Shown here: piece by piece, positions 47,689 to 58,500 of the stretch
Layout: the number at the start of each line of letters is the position of its first letter
How positions within the stretch are numbered: the stretch's first letter is position 1
NCBI GenBank assembly: GCA_037447655.1
Contig: JBBHKE010001720.1
Coordinates: forward strand, 39,956-99,638
From: Zygnema cylindricum
Lineage: Eukaryota > Streptophyta > Zygnematophyceae > Zygnematales > Zygnemataceae
Reading direction: 5' to 3'
Length of the DNA stretch: 59,683 nucleotides
Notes under the pieces: generated by a model
What the model was told of the DNA's origin: nothing
The model's input: only the letters and a program-made list of their open reading frames with translations
Databases searched by the model: none
Position numbers and translations under genes: made by a program

Positions 47689-47699
47689 CAACTTTGTTG

Positions 47700-48290
47700 T
47701 TTAGAATATCATCTGAGAATGTCAGGAAATGATTTCAATTTTAAGATTGTCAGAGCGTCGGATTTGTCAAAAAAAGATCGATGGTTGTAAATTTAGTATC
47801 TTTACTACACTAAAGAATAATGGAATTTTGTACTAACTTTGGTAATTGTCAGCAAGTTTCAACAATTGTGTCGACTACATTTGTTGATTTTATGAATTTA
47901 TATTGTCTTTATTTATCTGACAAGTCCTTTGGACCTTCGTGGACACCATAGCAAATTTTTGCTCAAAAGTTTAATATTTTTGAAACAATAATTGATAGTT
48001 TTAAGTAAACAAGCCTTACGACCACCGCCAAAAGCTAAAGCTAATTGAAGAATACAATTTATAGACCATTATTGACTATTATTGACCATTATGTGTGAGG
48101 GATAGTACTTCTTCCAAAATACGAGTTAGAAAAATATTAATTTAAAAGTATTTATAGTTGTAAACATCTGTATGTGTGAACATTGATGCCAGCATAAGTG
48201 ATATCTATGCAAATCAGAAAAAACGACAAGATATAATACTACAAATTATGGAGAAGACGATAAAAGAGTGGGTCAACTACACCGCTCATT
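47700..48290. other. Intergenic, nothing recognised
   Basis: AT-rich with no reading frame or RNA structure that I can support. Confidence 0.6.
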
Positions 48291-48296
48291 GGTATT

Positions 48297-48480
48297 AGTG
48301 TTAAAGTTTTTTTCGCCACTTAAAAACAATCTTTCTTTGTGCACACTTGTCAGATTGTCAATCCGATGCTTGCTATTGGAAGGCAAGATTCTCACCTTCC
48401 TATTGGTGGTATCTGTTTGATAATCAGATAAGTGTGCACAAAGAATAGATGTTTTAAGTGGCGAAAAAAACTTTAACACT
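48297..48480. mobile_element. MITE copy 3 (184 bp, best preserved ends)
   Basis: Terminal inverted repeats of about 50 bp are nearly perfect: AGTGTTAAAGTTTTTTTCGC and CACTTAAAA on the left against the complement on the right, both continuing through CTTTGTGCACACTT. A possible ATT duplication flanks it. There is no internal coding frame. Confidence 0.92.
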
Positions 48481-48810
48481 ATTACGACAAACGTACAACA
48501 GTGTAAGCCCCAAAATGTGGACGTTTTCAAAATTATGTCAGAGTACATAGAGGAGTTAAAAAGGACATGAAAAAATTTAATTGAAATCTGTCACATTATT
48601 CTGGTGTAGAGCTGCAGAAGGTACACATCCGTAAACCTATTAAAAAATTATTGAAAAAACGCAAATTGCATACAGAAAGCTAACAAGGACATTTAATCAG
48701 AAATTGGAAAATAGACAAAAAAAAATTCCCTGGCCTATTTCATACGGCAACTCATATATGACCAGCGTATGAAAGCAAAAACTTCTTTTAAGTTTTCAGA
48801 AAAAACCTTT

Positions 48811-49034
48811 AAAACTGTCAGGAAGAAAAAATTATAAACTGTCAGGAAGAAAAAATTATAAACTGTCAGGAAGAAAAAATTATAAACTGTCAGGAAGAAA
48901 AAATTATAAACTGTCAGGAAGAAAAAATTATAAACTGTCAGGAAGAAAAAAATTTAAACTGTCAGGAAGAAAAAATTATAAGCTGTCAGGAAGAAAAAAA
49001 TTTAAACAACTGTCAGGAAGAAAAAACTACAAAC
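48811..49034 (-). repeat. 24-bp tandem array made of tRNA-Leu 3' ends plus T-run trailer
   Basis: Nine units, with CTGTCAGGAAG starting at 48815, 48839, 48863, 48887, 48911, 48935, 48959, 48983 and 49010. The tenth, at 49034, is the tRNA gene's own 3' acceptor strand plus discriminator. In tRNA sense each unit reads CTTCCTGACAG followed by TTTATAATTTTTT. That is the last acceptor-stem bases, discriminator A, and a T-run that could act as a Pol III terminator. Units differ by only a few bases. Confidence 0.97.
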
Positions 49035-49118
49035 TGTCAGGAAGGGGGTTCGAACCCCTGCCCTCTAACGAGGACCAGAACTTGAGTCTGGCGCCTTAGA
49101 CCACTCGGCCACCCTGAC
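49035..49118 (-). tRNA. tRNA-Leu (anticodon CAA)
   Basis: An 84-nt type II tRNA. The acceptor stem is GTCAGGG against TCCTGAC, with a G-T at pair 7. The D arm is GGCCGAGTGGTC, the anticodon arm is CCAGA-CTCAAGT-TCTGG with CAA at 34-36, there is a long variable arm, and the T arm is GGGGTTCGAACCCC. The discriminator base is A, as expected for leucine. There is no anticodon-loop intron. Internal A and B boxes are intact. Confidence 0.97.
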
Positions 49119-49379
49119 TTGATGACTTGTAAAAGTCTGGTACATAATTTATTCTGATTACACTTATCGACCCTCAACTAATTTTAGGGATAAAAGCCAC
49201 AAAACACGAGCCTTCACATGCTTCTCGTTTTTTAGTTGAGTTTCCAGTTTCTACTCTCACGTGCTATTTGTTTCTCAGTTTCGGCTGCCAGTTTCTTCGT
49301 ATTTTACATGCTGGCAGTTTTCGCGTCATGGTTTCGAGTTTCACTGACTTCACATGCATTTCATTATCTTATCGGATTT

Positions 49380-49509
49380 GGGATCTGACGGTTGCGATCG
49401 AAAGGTAAGATTCTCAGCTTCCGATTGGCGGTCTCAAATTGAAAATTGGACAAGTGTGTACGGCGAATATGTGTTTTAACTTTTAAGTGGCTAATATAAT
49501 ATCACCACT
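49380..49509. mobile_element. MITE copy 4, truncated or diverged on the left
   Basis: GATCTGACGGTTGCGATCGA, then AAGGTAAGATTCTCAGCTTC, then GGACAAGTGTGTACGG match the interior and right half of copies 2 and 3. It ends in TTAAGTGGCTAATATAATAT and CACT. A matching left terminus was not found. Confidence 0.8.
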
Positions 49510-50925
49510 AATAACGGTTCAGGGTGTAAGTATTCACTATTCAGTATGCAGTACTATTTGCAGTATTTTGGATTACACTCACTTTTACGCAGTTTCATGC
49601 TCTCACAGTTAAGCGTATATTTGTAAAGAAGCTGAGACGTTTTGTAAAAAAGTACAGTACTTTTTTTTGTTGTACAACCCAGTTTCTATATGGATTGCTG
49701 TTCAGTTTTTGGCAGTTTCGAAGGAACGAGGAAACTTCGTGACTGGTTATGAAAAGTACGAAAATCATACGAAATTTCGTTTCTTAAAATTTCGTCATTC
49801 GGCAATGACGAGGAAATTTCCGTACGGAACGCTCCACCGGAAAAGTGTACCAGAAAAAACCAAAAAACTCGACTAAAGTTCAGAAAGGACAAAAACCGTA
49901 CGGAGATATCTGAGCAGTATAAAATAGTGGAGTCAGAAGTTTGAGAGAAGACGAAAAAAAAAAGTCCAAATATATTTTTGTTTTCTCTGTTTTTTTTTTT
50001 TAAGAAATCTCCAGAAAGTTGACATTGTGCGATCTTAAAAAAAAAAAGCAGGTCTTTTTTTTTTTTTTTTTTTAAATCTCTTTTTTTACGAAACCAAAAT
50101 CGTTTTTTTCTTATTATTCAGTTAAATAATTGTAGAAAATAAATACTTTTTTTTTTTTTTTTTTGTGAATTTCGGTAATAAAGGATCAACATGTTTTCTG
50201 TCAGACTCCCATCATTTTTCCAATTTCCAAGGTCTTTTTTTTTATTTTATTTTTTTAATTTTTATTCGTGATTTTTTTTTTTTTTTTCAGCTTCCTCCTC
50301 TACCTTTGACTTCTATGCCTTGTCTTTTTCCTTTGTCGTTTTATGTTTTTCCTTTCCATTCACTTTTTGTCGTTTCTTTTACTCTTATCTTTTTCCATTT
50401 TTGTCTCTTTAGGCATTTGTCTTTCTCTGTTCGCCGGCTCTTTTTTTTTTTTTTTTTTTTTTTTCCAAGTTTTCGTCCAGTTTTTCCCCTTTTTCTGGCT
50501 TTACATTATTTCTAATTTTTTGCCCCTTTTTTTTTCTTTTACTTTTTTGTCGTTTTCTGCACTTTGTATCATTTTCTGATTTTTCCCCTTTTCTGTTTTT
50601 TCACAGTATCTGTATTTTCTTTTCTCTCGCTTTTTCTGTTTTTGTCTTTTTCCCGTTTTTTATCGTTTCCTCTCTTCCTCCTCTGTCTTTTGTCGTTTTC
50701 TGCATTAGTTTGTATTTTTTTATGTCTTGTTTTTTTTTTTTTTTTTTTTTTTTTGCCGTTTTTGCTCTGCTTTGTTTTTCTACATGTTCTCTTTTTATGC
50801 ATTTGACATTTTTTGATTTTTGTCATTTTTTGTTTTTGTCGTTTTTCTTAGTTTGTCGTTTTGCTTATTTTGTCGTTTTGCTTAGTTTGTCGTTTTTGTT
50901 TATTTTGTCGTTTTTCAGGGCAGCC
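49510..50925. other. Upstream region of the rhodanese gene
   Basis: It contains AGTACAGTACTT at about 49650, a short frame at 49667-49876 with no recognised family, then T-rich DNA with several TTGTCGTTTT(G)CTTAG units at about 50820-50915. An upstream exon is possible because CAG precedes the proposed start codon. Confidence 0.45.
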
Positions 50926-51194
50926 ATGTCGGTCTCGGCGGTCCCGGTGGAAAAAGCGAATGAACTTCTGACAGCTGGACACAAATACCTGGACGTCAGG
51001 TGGACACCAGCCCCTCCCTCTCTCCCTCCCTCTCTCCCTTCCTTCCTCCCTCCTCCCCCTCCTGTCCGCTTTCTCCTTCCCCTTTGTCCTCCGACCCTCT
51101 CTCTCTCCCCCTGCCCTTATCCCTTACCTTCCGCTCTCGCCTTCCCTCTCTCCCCCAACCTCCCTCTTATCTCTCCCTTTCTCTCCTTCTCACC

Positions 51195-51250
<56 letters not shown>

Positions 51251-52360
51251 TCTCACCATTTCCCCAATCCCTTGTCCTCCCTCTCACGTTCTCAATTCCT
51301 CACATCCCTCTCTTCCTCCCCCTCCATCTCACATTCTAGCTCTCTCTCTCACTCCTCCCTCCTAACTCTCTCCCTCTCTCCCTTCCCCTCTCCCCCCCTT
51401 GACCCTCTCCCTCTCTTTCCCTCCCCCGCCCTCACACTCTCCCTCTCTCTCTCCCTTCACCCCCTCCCTCTCCCTCTCTCTCTCCCTTCACCCCGTCGCC
51501 CTCTCCCTTTCTCTCCCTCACCCCCCTCACCCTCTCCCTCTCTCTTCCTGGCCCCTTCACCCTCTCCCTCTCTCTCCCTCCCCCACCCTCACTCTCTCCC
51601 TCTCTCTCCCCCTTCCCCCCCCTCTCCCTCTCTCTCCCTCCCCCACCCTCACCCTCTCTCCCTCTCTCTCTCCCTTCCCCCCTCTCCCTCTCCCTCTCTC
51701 TCCCCCCCCCTTGCCCTGTCCTTCTCTCTCCCTCCTCCCAGGACCCCTGAGGAGTTCTCCTCCGGTCACGTCGCGGGCGCTGTCAACATTCCTTTTATGT
51801 TTCGTCAAAACGGAGGTACCCCAATATATATAAATAAATAAATAATTGAAAATATACTGTAATTAAAATAAAAAATATATTAAAAAAAAAAATGACTTCA
51901 AATAAAGATAAAGCAAAAAAAAAAAAAAGTTTTTTTTTTTTATTATTATTAGAAAAGCATATAAATTATTAATTAAATAATTAAGGTAGCAAATAAGTAG
52001 ATGAATAATCAAATAAATAATTAGATACATCAAATCAAAAAGTAAATTATTAATTGAATAAATAAGTTGACAAATAAGTAGATGAATAATAAAATAAAAT
52101 AAAAATAAAATTGAAAATAAAATATAAAATTGTTACATAATAATATGTAATGAAAGAAATAAATGAATAAGCAAATAAAAAAAAATTAACAACATTATCA
52201 CTATTATTATTAATTTCATTTTAAATTGGGACAATTTTGTTTTTTTTTAATTTCCAGGAATGGCCAAAAATCCAAATTTTTTGGACGAGGTTTCAAAACA
52301 ATTTCAAAAAGACGACAAAATTGTGGTGGTAAAGATTTTTCTCTCTCTCTCTCTCTCTCT

Positions 52361-52425
<65 letters not shown>

Positions 52426-52450
52426 TCCCCTCTCTCTCTCTCTCTCTCTT

Positions 52451-52504
<54 letters not shown>

Positions 52505-53504
52505 CCCTCTCCTCCCTATATCTCTCGCCCCTATCTCTCTCATTTTTTTTGTTTCTCTCTCTCTCTCTATCTCTCTCGCTCTCTCCCTCCCTCTCTCCCT
52601 CCCTCTTTCCCTTCCCCTTATCTCCTCTCTCTCATTTTTTATTATTGTTTTTTGTTTTTTTTGTGTCTTAAAGTTATGTCATTTTTTTTTTTCCAAAAAA
52701 CTAAACAGATGTTATATATGTTTCAATCGTTTTTTTGTTATTCTTGTTTTTTTTTTCTTTTTTTCTTTTTTTACTTATTTGTTTATTTATTTATAATGGT
52801 TTTTTTTTTTTTTGGTCGTATTCAGGCATGCCAGAGTGGCAAACGGTCGCAAATGGCTGCCAACGAACTTTTCAAAGCCGTGAGTGGAAATTATAATTAT
52901 ATATATATATAAAGAATCCCAGATACTCCCCCGCTCTCCCCGCTCCCTTCCTACATAGCCAGTCTCCCCCTTTCCCCCCCCTTCTTCCACCCTCTTCTTC
53001 CCCCCCCCCTCCCCCCCCCCCCCCCTTTTCCCCCCTTCCCCCACCTTCTTTCCCCCCTTCTTTCCCCCCCTTTCCATATATATATATGTGGGAAGGGAGG
53101 GGGGGGGGAAGGGGGATATATATCTGTGGGTGTGTGTGTGTGTATAAAAAGTAAAATTATATGATATATTATATCATGTATATAAAAATGAGAAACAGGA
53201 ACAAAACGGAGTGAAAAAAGAAAGAAACCTTCTTTCTCTCTCTTTCTATCTCTCCTCCCTCCCTTTTCTTTCTCTCCCCCCCTCTCGCCTCCTCTTCACC
53301 TCCTTTTTCCCCCCCCCTCACTCCCCCCCTTCCCCTCCCTCCCCCTCCCTCCCCCCTCTTTCTCTCCTTCTCCCTCTCCTTCTCCCTCTCCCTCTCCCTC
53401 CCTCTCTCTCTCTCTCTTTTTTCCCCCAGGAGTTTAAAAATCTTACGGATGTCGAGGGAGGTTTTGGATCGTGGGAACAAAGTGGTCTCCCGGTCACAAA
53501 ATGA
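50926..53504 (+). CDS. Single-domain rhodanese / thiosulfate sulfurtransferase, five exons
   Basis: Sulfur-transfer enzyme of the rhodanese superfamily; the closest resemblance that I recall is the plant STR16 / senescence-associated group. Exons are 50926-50999, 51742-51815, 52258-52328, 52826-52879 and 53430-53504 (stop TGA); phases 2, 1, 0, 0 join cleanly, giving 115 residues. Visible are the N-terminal KYLDVRTPEEFSSGHVAGA signature, NGGMAKNPNFLDEVSKQF, the active-site loop VVACQSGKRS with the catalytic Cys, and DVEGGFGSWEQSGLP near the end. This is the length of one complete domain. The start is the first Met after TTTTTCAGGGCAGCC. That looks like a splice acceptor and the frame is open upstream, so a targeting peptide on an earlier exon is possible. 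Introns 1, 3 and 4 are largely C/T tracts. Confidence 0.94.
51003..51740 (+). repeat. Rhodanese intron 1: almost pure C/T tract
   Basis: About 735 of 742 intron bases lie in CCCTCTCT-type sequence ending in the CCTCCTCCCAG acceptor, so the polypyrimidine tract effectively spans the whole intron. Internal near-copies with CCTTCACC or CACCCTCAC landmarks recur. Frames across it are artefacts. Confidence 0.92.
52335..52630 (+). repeat. Rhodanese intron 3: (CT)n tract
   Basis: (CT)n and CCCC runs start just after the splice donor, followed by T-rich DNA before the acceptor. Confidence 0.92.
53045..53118 (+). repeat. C-run / G-run stem-loop in rhodanese intron 4
   Basis: A CCCCCTTCTTTCC-CCTTTCC arm, a TATATATATA centre and a GGGAAGGG-GGGGAAGGGGG arm form an extended inverted repeat of about 30 bp per arm. 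It sits between two C/T blocks. Confidence 0.75.
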
Positions 53505-53903
53505 CAAAAAAAATCTTAAACTTTTCGAAAGAGACAAAAAAAGAGAAAAAACCAAACAAATGACAACAGGAGTCTGTTTGTTCCAGGAAAAAAAAATGGG
53601 AAAAAGATGATTTGGTTTTTCTTTCGAAATTAGTTAACAGTTTTTTTTTTTTTTGTTTTGTTTTGTTTCGTTTTGTTTTTTTTTTTTTTTTTGAGGGAAC
53701 AAGTTTCGACCAAATTGTAAAAAATGGACTATTTTTTAGAACTCAGAAATCTTTAGATTTCTTTTTATTTTTTGTTTTTTAGTAGATGTTTCTGGTCAAG
53801 ATTAGAATTCTGTTTGTCGAGCCAAAAAAAAAAAAAAACATTTTGAGAATAAAGTTTTTTCTTTTCTCTATTTTTGTTTTTGTTTTTTCTGTTGTTTCTG
53901 CAG

Positions 53904-54622
53904 ATGGACACCATCGGGCCCCAAAACACGACCACATGCACAAACAAGAGAGCCAAGTAAAGGAGGAGGTAATGCATTTCAAAGAAAACCCCAATCCTGG
54001 GAAATTTCTTGGTGGGATTTTACCCTCTGTCCCTTTTTTTTTGAGTCTTTCTTTTTTAGACTTTTTTTGTTGACTCTTTATTTTGATTCTTTTTTGTAAC
54101 CTTTTCTTTTGACCCTTGTTTTGGACCCTCCCTTTTTTTTATCCCTTTGTTTTTGGACTCCTTTTGGCGACCCTTTTTTTGTGACCCTTTTTTTCTTTTA
54201 CCTTTTTTTTAGTGTATCTGAAATTTTTTATCTCAAGGAAAACCAATTTTGTATTATCTTATTTCTTCAATGTGTTTATTTTATTTATATTATCTATATT
54301 TTTCTTCATTCCTTCATTGCTCCTCCATGTCCCCAGCTGAACTTATTTCCAATCCCAGTACCCCAGGTGGATCCAGCCTTTCCCTCCCCCCATCCCTCCC
54401 TCTCCTTTCCCCCCCCGATCCTTTTGTTTGTCGATCTCTTTTGAATCTCGTTTTATTGAGTTTTTTCGGATCGTTGGACCACCATCAGATCCGATGTTTT
54501 TCTTTATCCCCCTTTCCACCTCTCCCTTTCCCCCTTCCCACCTTCCCCCCTCTCCTCCTTCCCCCTCTCTTCCCTCTCCCCTATCCCTCTCCTCCCCCTA
54601 AGGCAAAAACTGAAAATCAATG
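53904..54622 (+). CDS. Possible small multi-exon gene, weakly supported
   Basis: A TTTCTGCAG acceptor precedes DGHHRAPKHDHMHKQESQVK (to about 53968, followed by a GT). CCCCAG then precedes LNLFPIPVPQ (54338-54367), also followed by GT, and CTAAG precedes AKTENQ with a stop (about 54603-54623). The pieces could join into one charged peptide, but I recognise no family and found no start codon. It may instead be non-coding or part of the rhodanese 3' region. Confidence 0.2.
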
Positions 54623-54629
54623 ATTACAT

Positions 54630-55564
54630 TAAAACACCGTATGATTCCCATATTATTATAAAATATAACTTATGTTATTAGTATTTTTTTTTGTATCCAT
54701 ATAATACGCTTTCAAATTTTCGTACTTTTACAGTAATAAAAAAACCGTATGATCCCACTGCCCAACATTATTAGGGTTAAGTATTAATTAGTGTCAATAC
54801 AAAGTTAAAATATAAAATAAAATAAAAATTTTATATATATAGATTACTGTGTTATAATAAACTATATAATACTAATTTAGTGTGCAGGGAAACGTAGCCA
54901 ATTTTAATCCACTCGATTAAAATACTCACTATTTTAAGATTTCGGCTTAGAAAAAGTCACAACCAAATTCGTGTTATTAATTCTAATTAAAAAGAAAAAG
55001 CAAAAAAAATAAAAAAAACTCTAATAACGACAGGTGGTCGTAACACATTTAATTGAAATATTTTGTATCCATAAAATATATTTTCTAAGTTTACGACCAT
55101 AAAAACACCGAAGTAAATAATTTGCAACAAGATATATGCAAAAAATGAGCTTTCTGATCTTCAATATCAACAATATATTTCATTATAAAGCGATCTTTTA
55201 ACAAATCCATGAACAATATATATTTTTCAAAAAAGAAAAACAAGAAAACAACAAAAGACTGCCAATAACTCTTCTCTCAAAATCTTCTATCTACCCTTTT
55301 ATCAAATGTCCCTTGCCCAAACTTCTGTCACAATTTCTGTCACATTTTGTCACATGTTGTCACATCTTGTGTGGTACTTTCTATTTTCTGTTAAATCTCA
55401 CATTTCTATGTCACATTTGCAGTTTAAAATCGCATATTTCTATGTCACACTCGATGTAAAATTTTCCGTCACAACTTGACACAACGTCTCACCGAACCAC
55501 AAAAAAGTCGCACCTTTTGTGTCGAAAAACTCCCACAACAAATAGTCTGCATATTTATGGATAT
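54630..55564. other. Convergent intergenic region, no gene
   Basis: It contains two copies of AAACCGTATGAT(T/C)CC (near 54632 and 54741) and, at 55315-55480, a loose array of TTTCTGTCACA / TTTCTATGTCACA words lying 3' of the minus-strand RING gene. Nothing coding is visible. Confidence 0.7.
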
Positions 55565-58500
55565 TTATGCGTTTAGTTTCCGATACCCCGTTAACTCGAC
55601 CCTACAAATAGGACACAATTTCCTGACTTCGAGATTCGCTAAAGCACAATCGAGACAAAAGGAATTATGTCCACAAGGTTCGTAACTCGTATCTTTTCCT
55701 CTTTCCAAACAAATTATACACAAATTTTCGTCCTCGTCTTCGTCTTCTACCGAATAGTTATTATATACATTGGTTCGGTACATTCCCGAACCTCCAACCG
55801 AACCTGCCCTTCCATTCCAAACGTCCTTTCTCCCGGAAATTTTCTCTTTACATTTTCCAGAATTTACCATTCTACTCACATTTTTCATGTTTCCGTTCAC
55901 ATTTCCGTTCAAGTTTCCGGTCCAGATTCCATTTGAACTTCCGTTCCCGTGATAATTTCCATTCAGATTTCCGTGAAAATACCCGTTTCTGGTTCCATTG
56001 AGAGATCCTCCTCCTGCTCCTCCTCCTCCTCCTCCTCCAACTCCCCTTCCTATTCCCATTCCAGTTGAGCTAATATTTTGGTATTGTGAAATATCCGTTG
56101 GAGACATACCCAAATATCGAAGAACTCCTTCGGAAACTACCGGTTTCGGGATTTCTCGAGAAAATCCTTGTAAAGATTGTTGATTAGAGGAAGAACTTTC
56201 CGAAATTGATACTTTCCGAGATTCAACTCCTCTTGTTTTCAAAGAAGAATTTCCCGCAATAGAAGAACTGCTTCCTTGTCCTTGTTGAACGGAATGGTCT
56301 CCCGTAAAAACGGATTGTCCCCCGTTCCATGCGTTTTTCTGTGTAACTTTGTCTTTGTATCGCATTGAAGGACGAGAAACTTCACTAAAAGACGAATTCG
56401 TGGATTGCGGGGTTGTAAGTTGAGGAAGTTCCCCATCCTCACGACTATTACTTTCAAGAACCCTATTTGTACCCGTATTTAAGCTTGTATTATTCATACC
56501 GATAGAGGCAAATGATGGTTGGAAAACCCCATTTGTGGAATGTATTTGGGGATTAGAAGTTTCTCTATTAGTAGAAACCCCCGTATTAATTTCTCTAATA
56601 GTAGAAGTTTCGGTATTTTTACGTCCGAGGGAATTAAAGAGGAAAGAATCTTCGCGAGGAGGTAGCGATAGATTCTCCCAAGGATCATCTCTCTCTCTCT
56701 CCCTCTCTCTTGTATTATCACTACCTAGAGCCATAACTCCTCCCATCTCTCGTACCTTCTTTGTCTTTTCTGTCAAATTATTATTATTACACCCATCAGT
56801 TTCTTGTAAATTCCATTTCCCTAAAAATGTATTTCTCTCTCCTTCTGTTCTCGTCGACGATGAACTCGCCCCTCCCTCTCCTCCTCCATGAATATTTTTT
56901 TTCCCTTCAACTACATTCGATTTTTCATCTGATATTGTTTGACCAGAATTTGAGGTCTCTCCACCTCTTTCTCCACCCCTAAATTGCAACACTTCCTCCT
57001 TTCCAAAAATCTCCTCTCTACCACCAATTGAAACATTTTTCAAACTCCCTTCCCTCTCAACAAAATTGACTTCACTAATATTTCCAATCATAGAAATTTC
57101 TGATGTCTTCGATATATTATACCCGTTTTGTCCCTCCAACTTAGGGTTTTCCATCCCTCCCTCTCTCATCTCCTTCCCTCCCTCTCTCTTCTCCTTAGTT
57201 AACATTCCGTTACGTATTTTAACTTCCTCCTCCTCCTCCCCACTACATTTTCCCTTCCATTCTCCAACTAATTCTCTTCTCTCTCTCCTCTCTATCCCCG
57301 GATCTTCGGTCGGTTTCCTATCACCCACAATCCCTCCTCTCGCCCTCATTTCTCCTTCCCTTCCCTCCCCTCCTCTCCCCTCACCTTCCATCCCATCTTC
57401 TCCTATCCCCTTTTGAGCCATCCCCTCAAAGTTTCGTACTCCCGGATTTATCTCTTTCCCTCCCTTCTTACTCCTCTCCTTCCCCGTTTGAGTTTTCCTC
57501 AAAGTCCTTCCCTTCACCCCACTTGCAGATCTGTTTCCATGTAAAATTTGACCGTTTTTAGTTCCGCAATCTGAAAGAAAAATTGATGAACTTCCCAAAA
57601 AGCTTCTTGAGCTGTTGTTTTCCACTCCTATCCCTCCCTCTCCCCCTTCCCCTAACCCTACCTCCGATGTTTCGTCTCCCCTTTGTCTACTTTCCCCAAA
57701 TTTCAAAAGTTGTGAAGTTTTCGCATTTGCCGAACTCCTCTCCTTATCCTCTCTTTCCCTTCTCTTCTCCTCTCCTCCCCCTCTCTTCTCCTCTCCTCCC
57801 CTTCTCTTCTCCTCTCCTCTCCTCTCCATTTCAGTGCATGATTTGCTTACCTCCATAGATAACATTAGATGAGAATCCTCTCTCACCTCGTCCCTCTGTC
57901 CTCCCTCTCCCTCCACTCCTCCCTCGCCTCCCTTTCGTCCCTTTCTCTCTCTCTGTCTCTCCCTCTCCTCTCTCTCTTTCCCTTCGATACGAGAAGTTGA
58001 TCCCTTTCCTCCTACAGAAAGAGAGAGAGTAAGATCAATTTCCTCTCCCTCTCCAAAATTCTTTCCATATCCTTGACTTAAAGAAATTTCTTCCCTTGAA
58101 TTCATTTTATTTTCTTCCTTTGGACCTTTCGAAACTTTTCCCCGTTTCTCGAGAGAGGGAGAGGACAAATTCCCTAACGAATTCCCTGACAAATTTCCTG
58201 ACGAATTTCCTGAATAGATAACTTTTTTCCCTTTTCCTTCTATTTTTCCTTCCGTCTTTTGTTCTTCTTTTTTTTCTTTCACCTTTTGTTCTTCTTTTTT
58301 TCCTTTCATTTTTTGTTCTTTTTTTTTTAGAGCTCTCATAACACAATGTCGAACCGAAGGAGAAGCAAATTTATTCGAAGAAGATTCGAGTTCTTTTCTC
58401 ATTCGATGTACGTCTCCAGAGTTCTGTTGACAAAAAAAGTAAAAGAGCAAAAAAGTAAAAAAGAAAATAAAAGAGAAGAAAAGAAATAGAAGAGAAGAAA

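Noticed and set aside
48811-49034. CRISPR-like direct repeats
   Set aside because: Units are contiguous with no unique spacers, the genome is eukaryotic, and the unit is derived from the tRNA 3' end.
57066-58000. Plus-strand Pro/Ser frames opposite the large RING exon
   Set aside because: Antisense shadows of the 952-residue minus-strand coding exon, which carries a recognisable RING.
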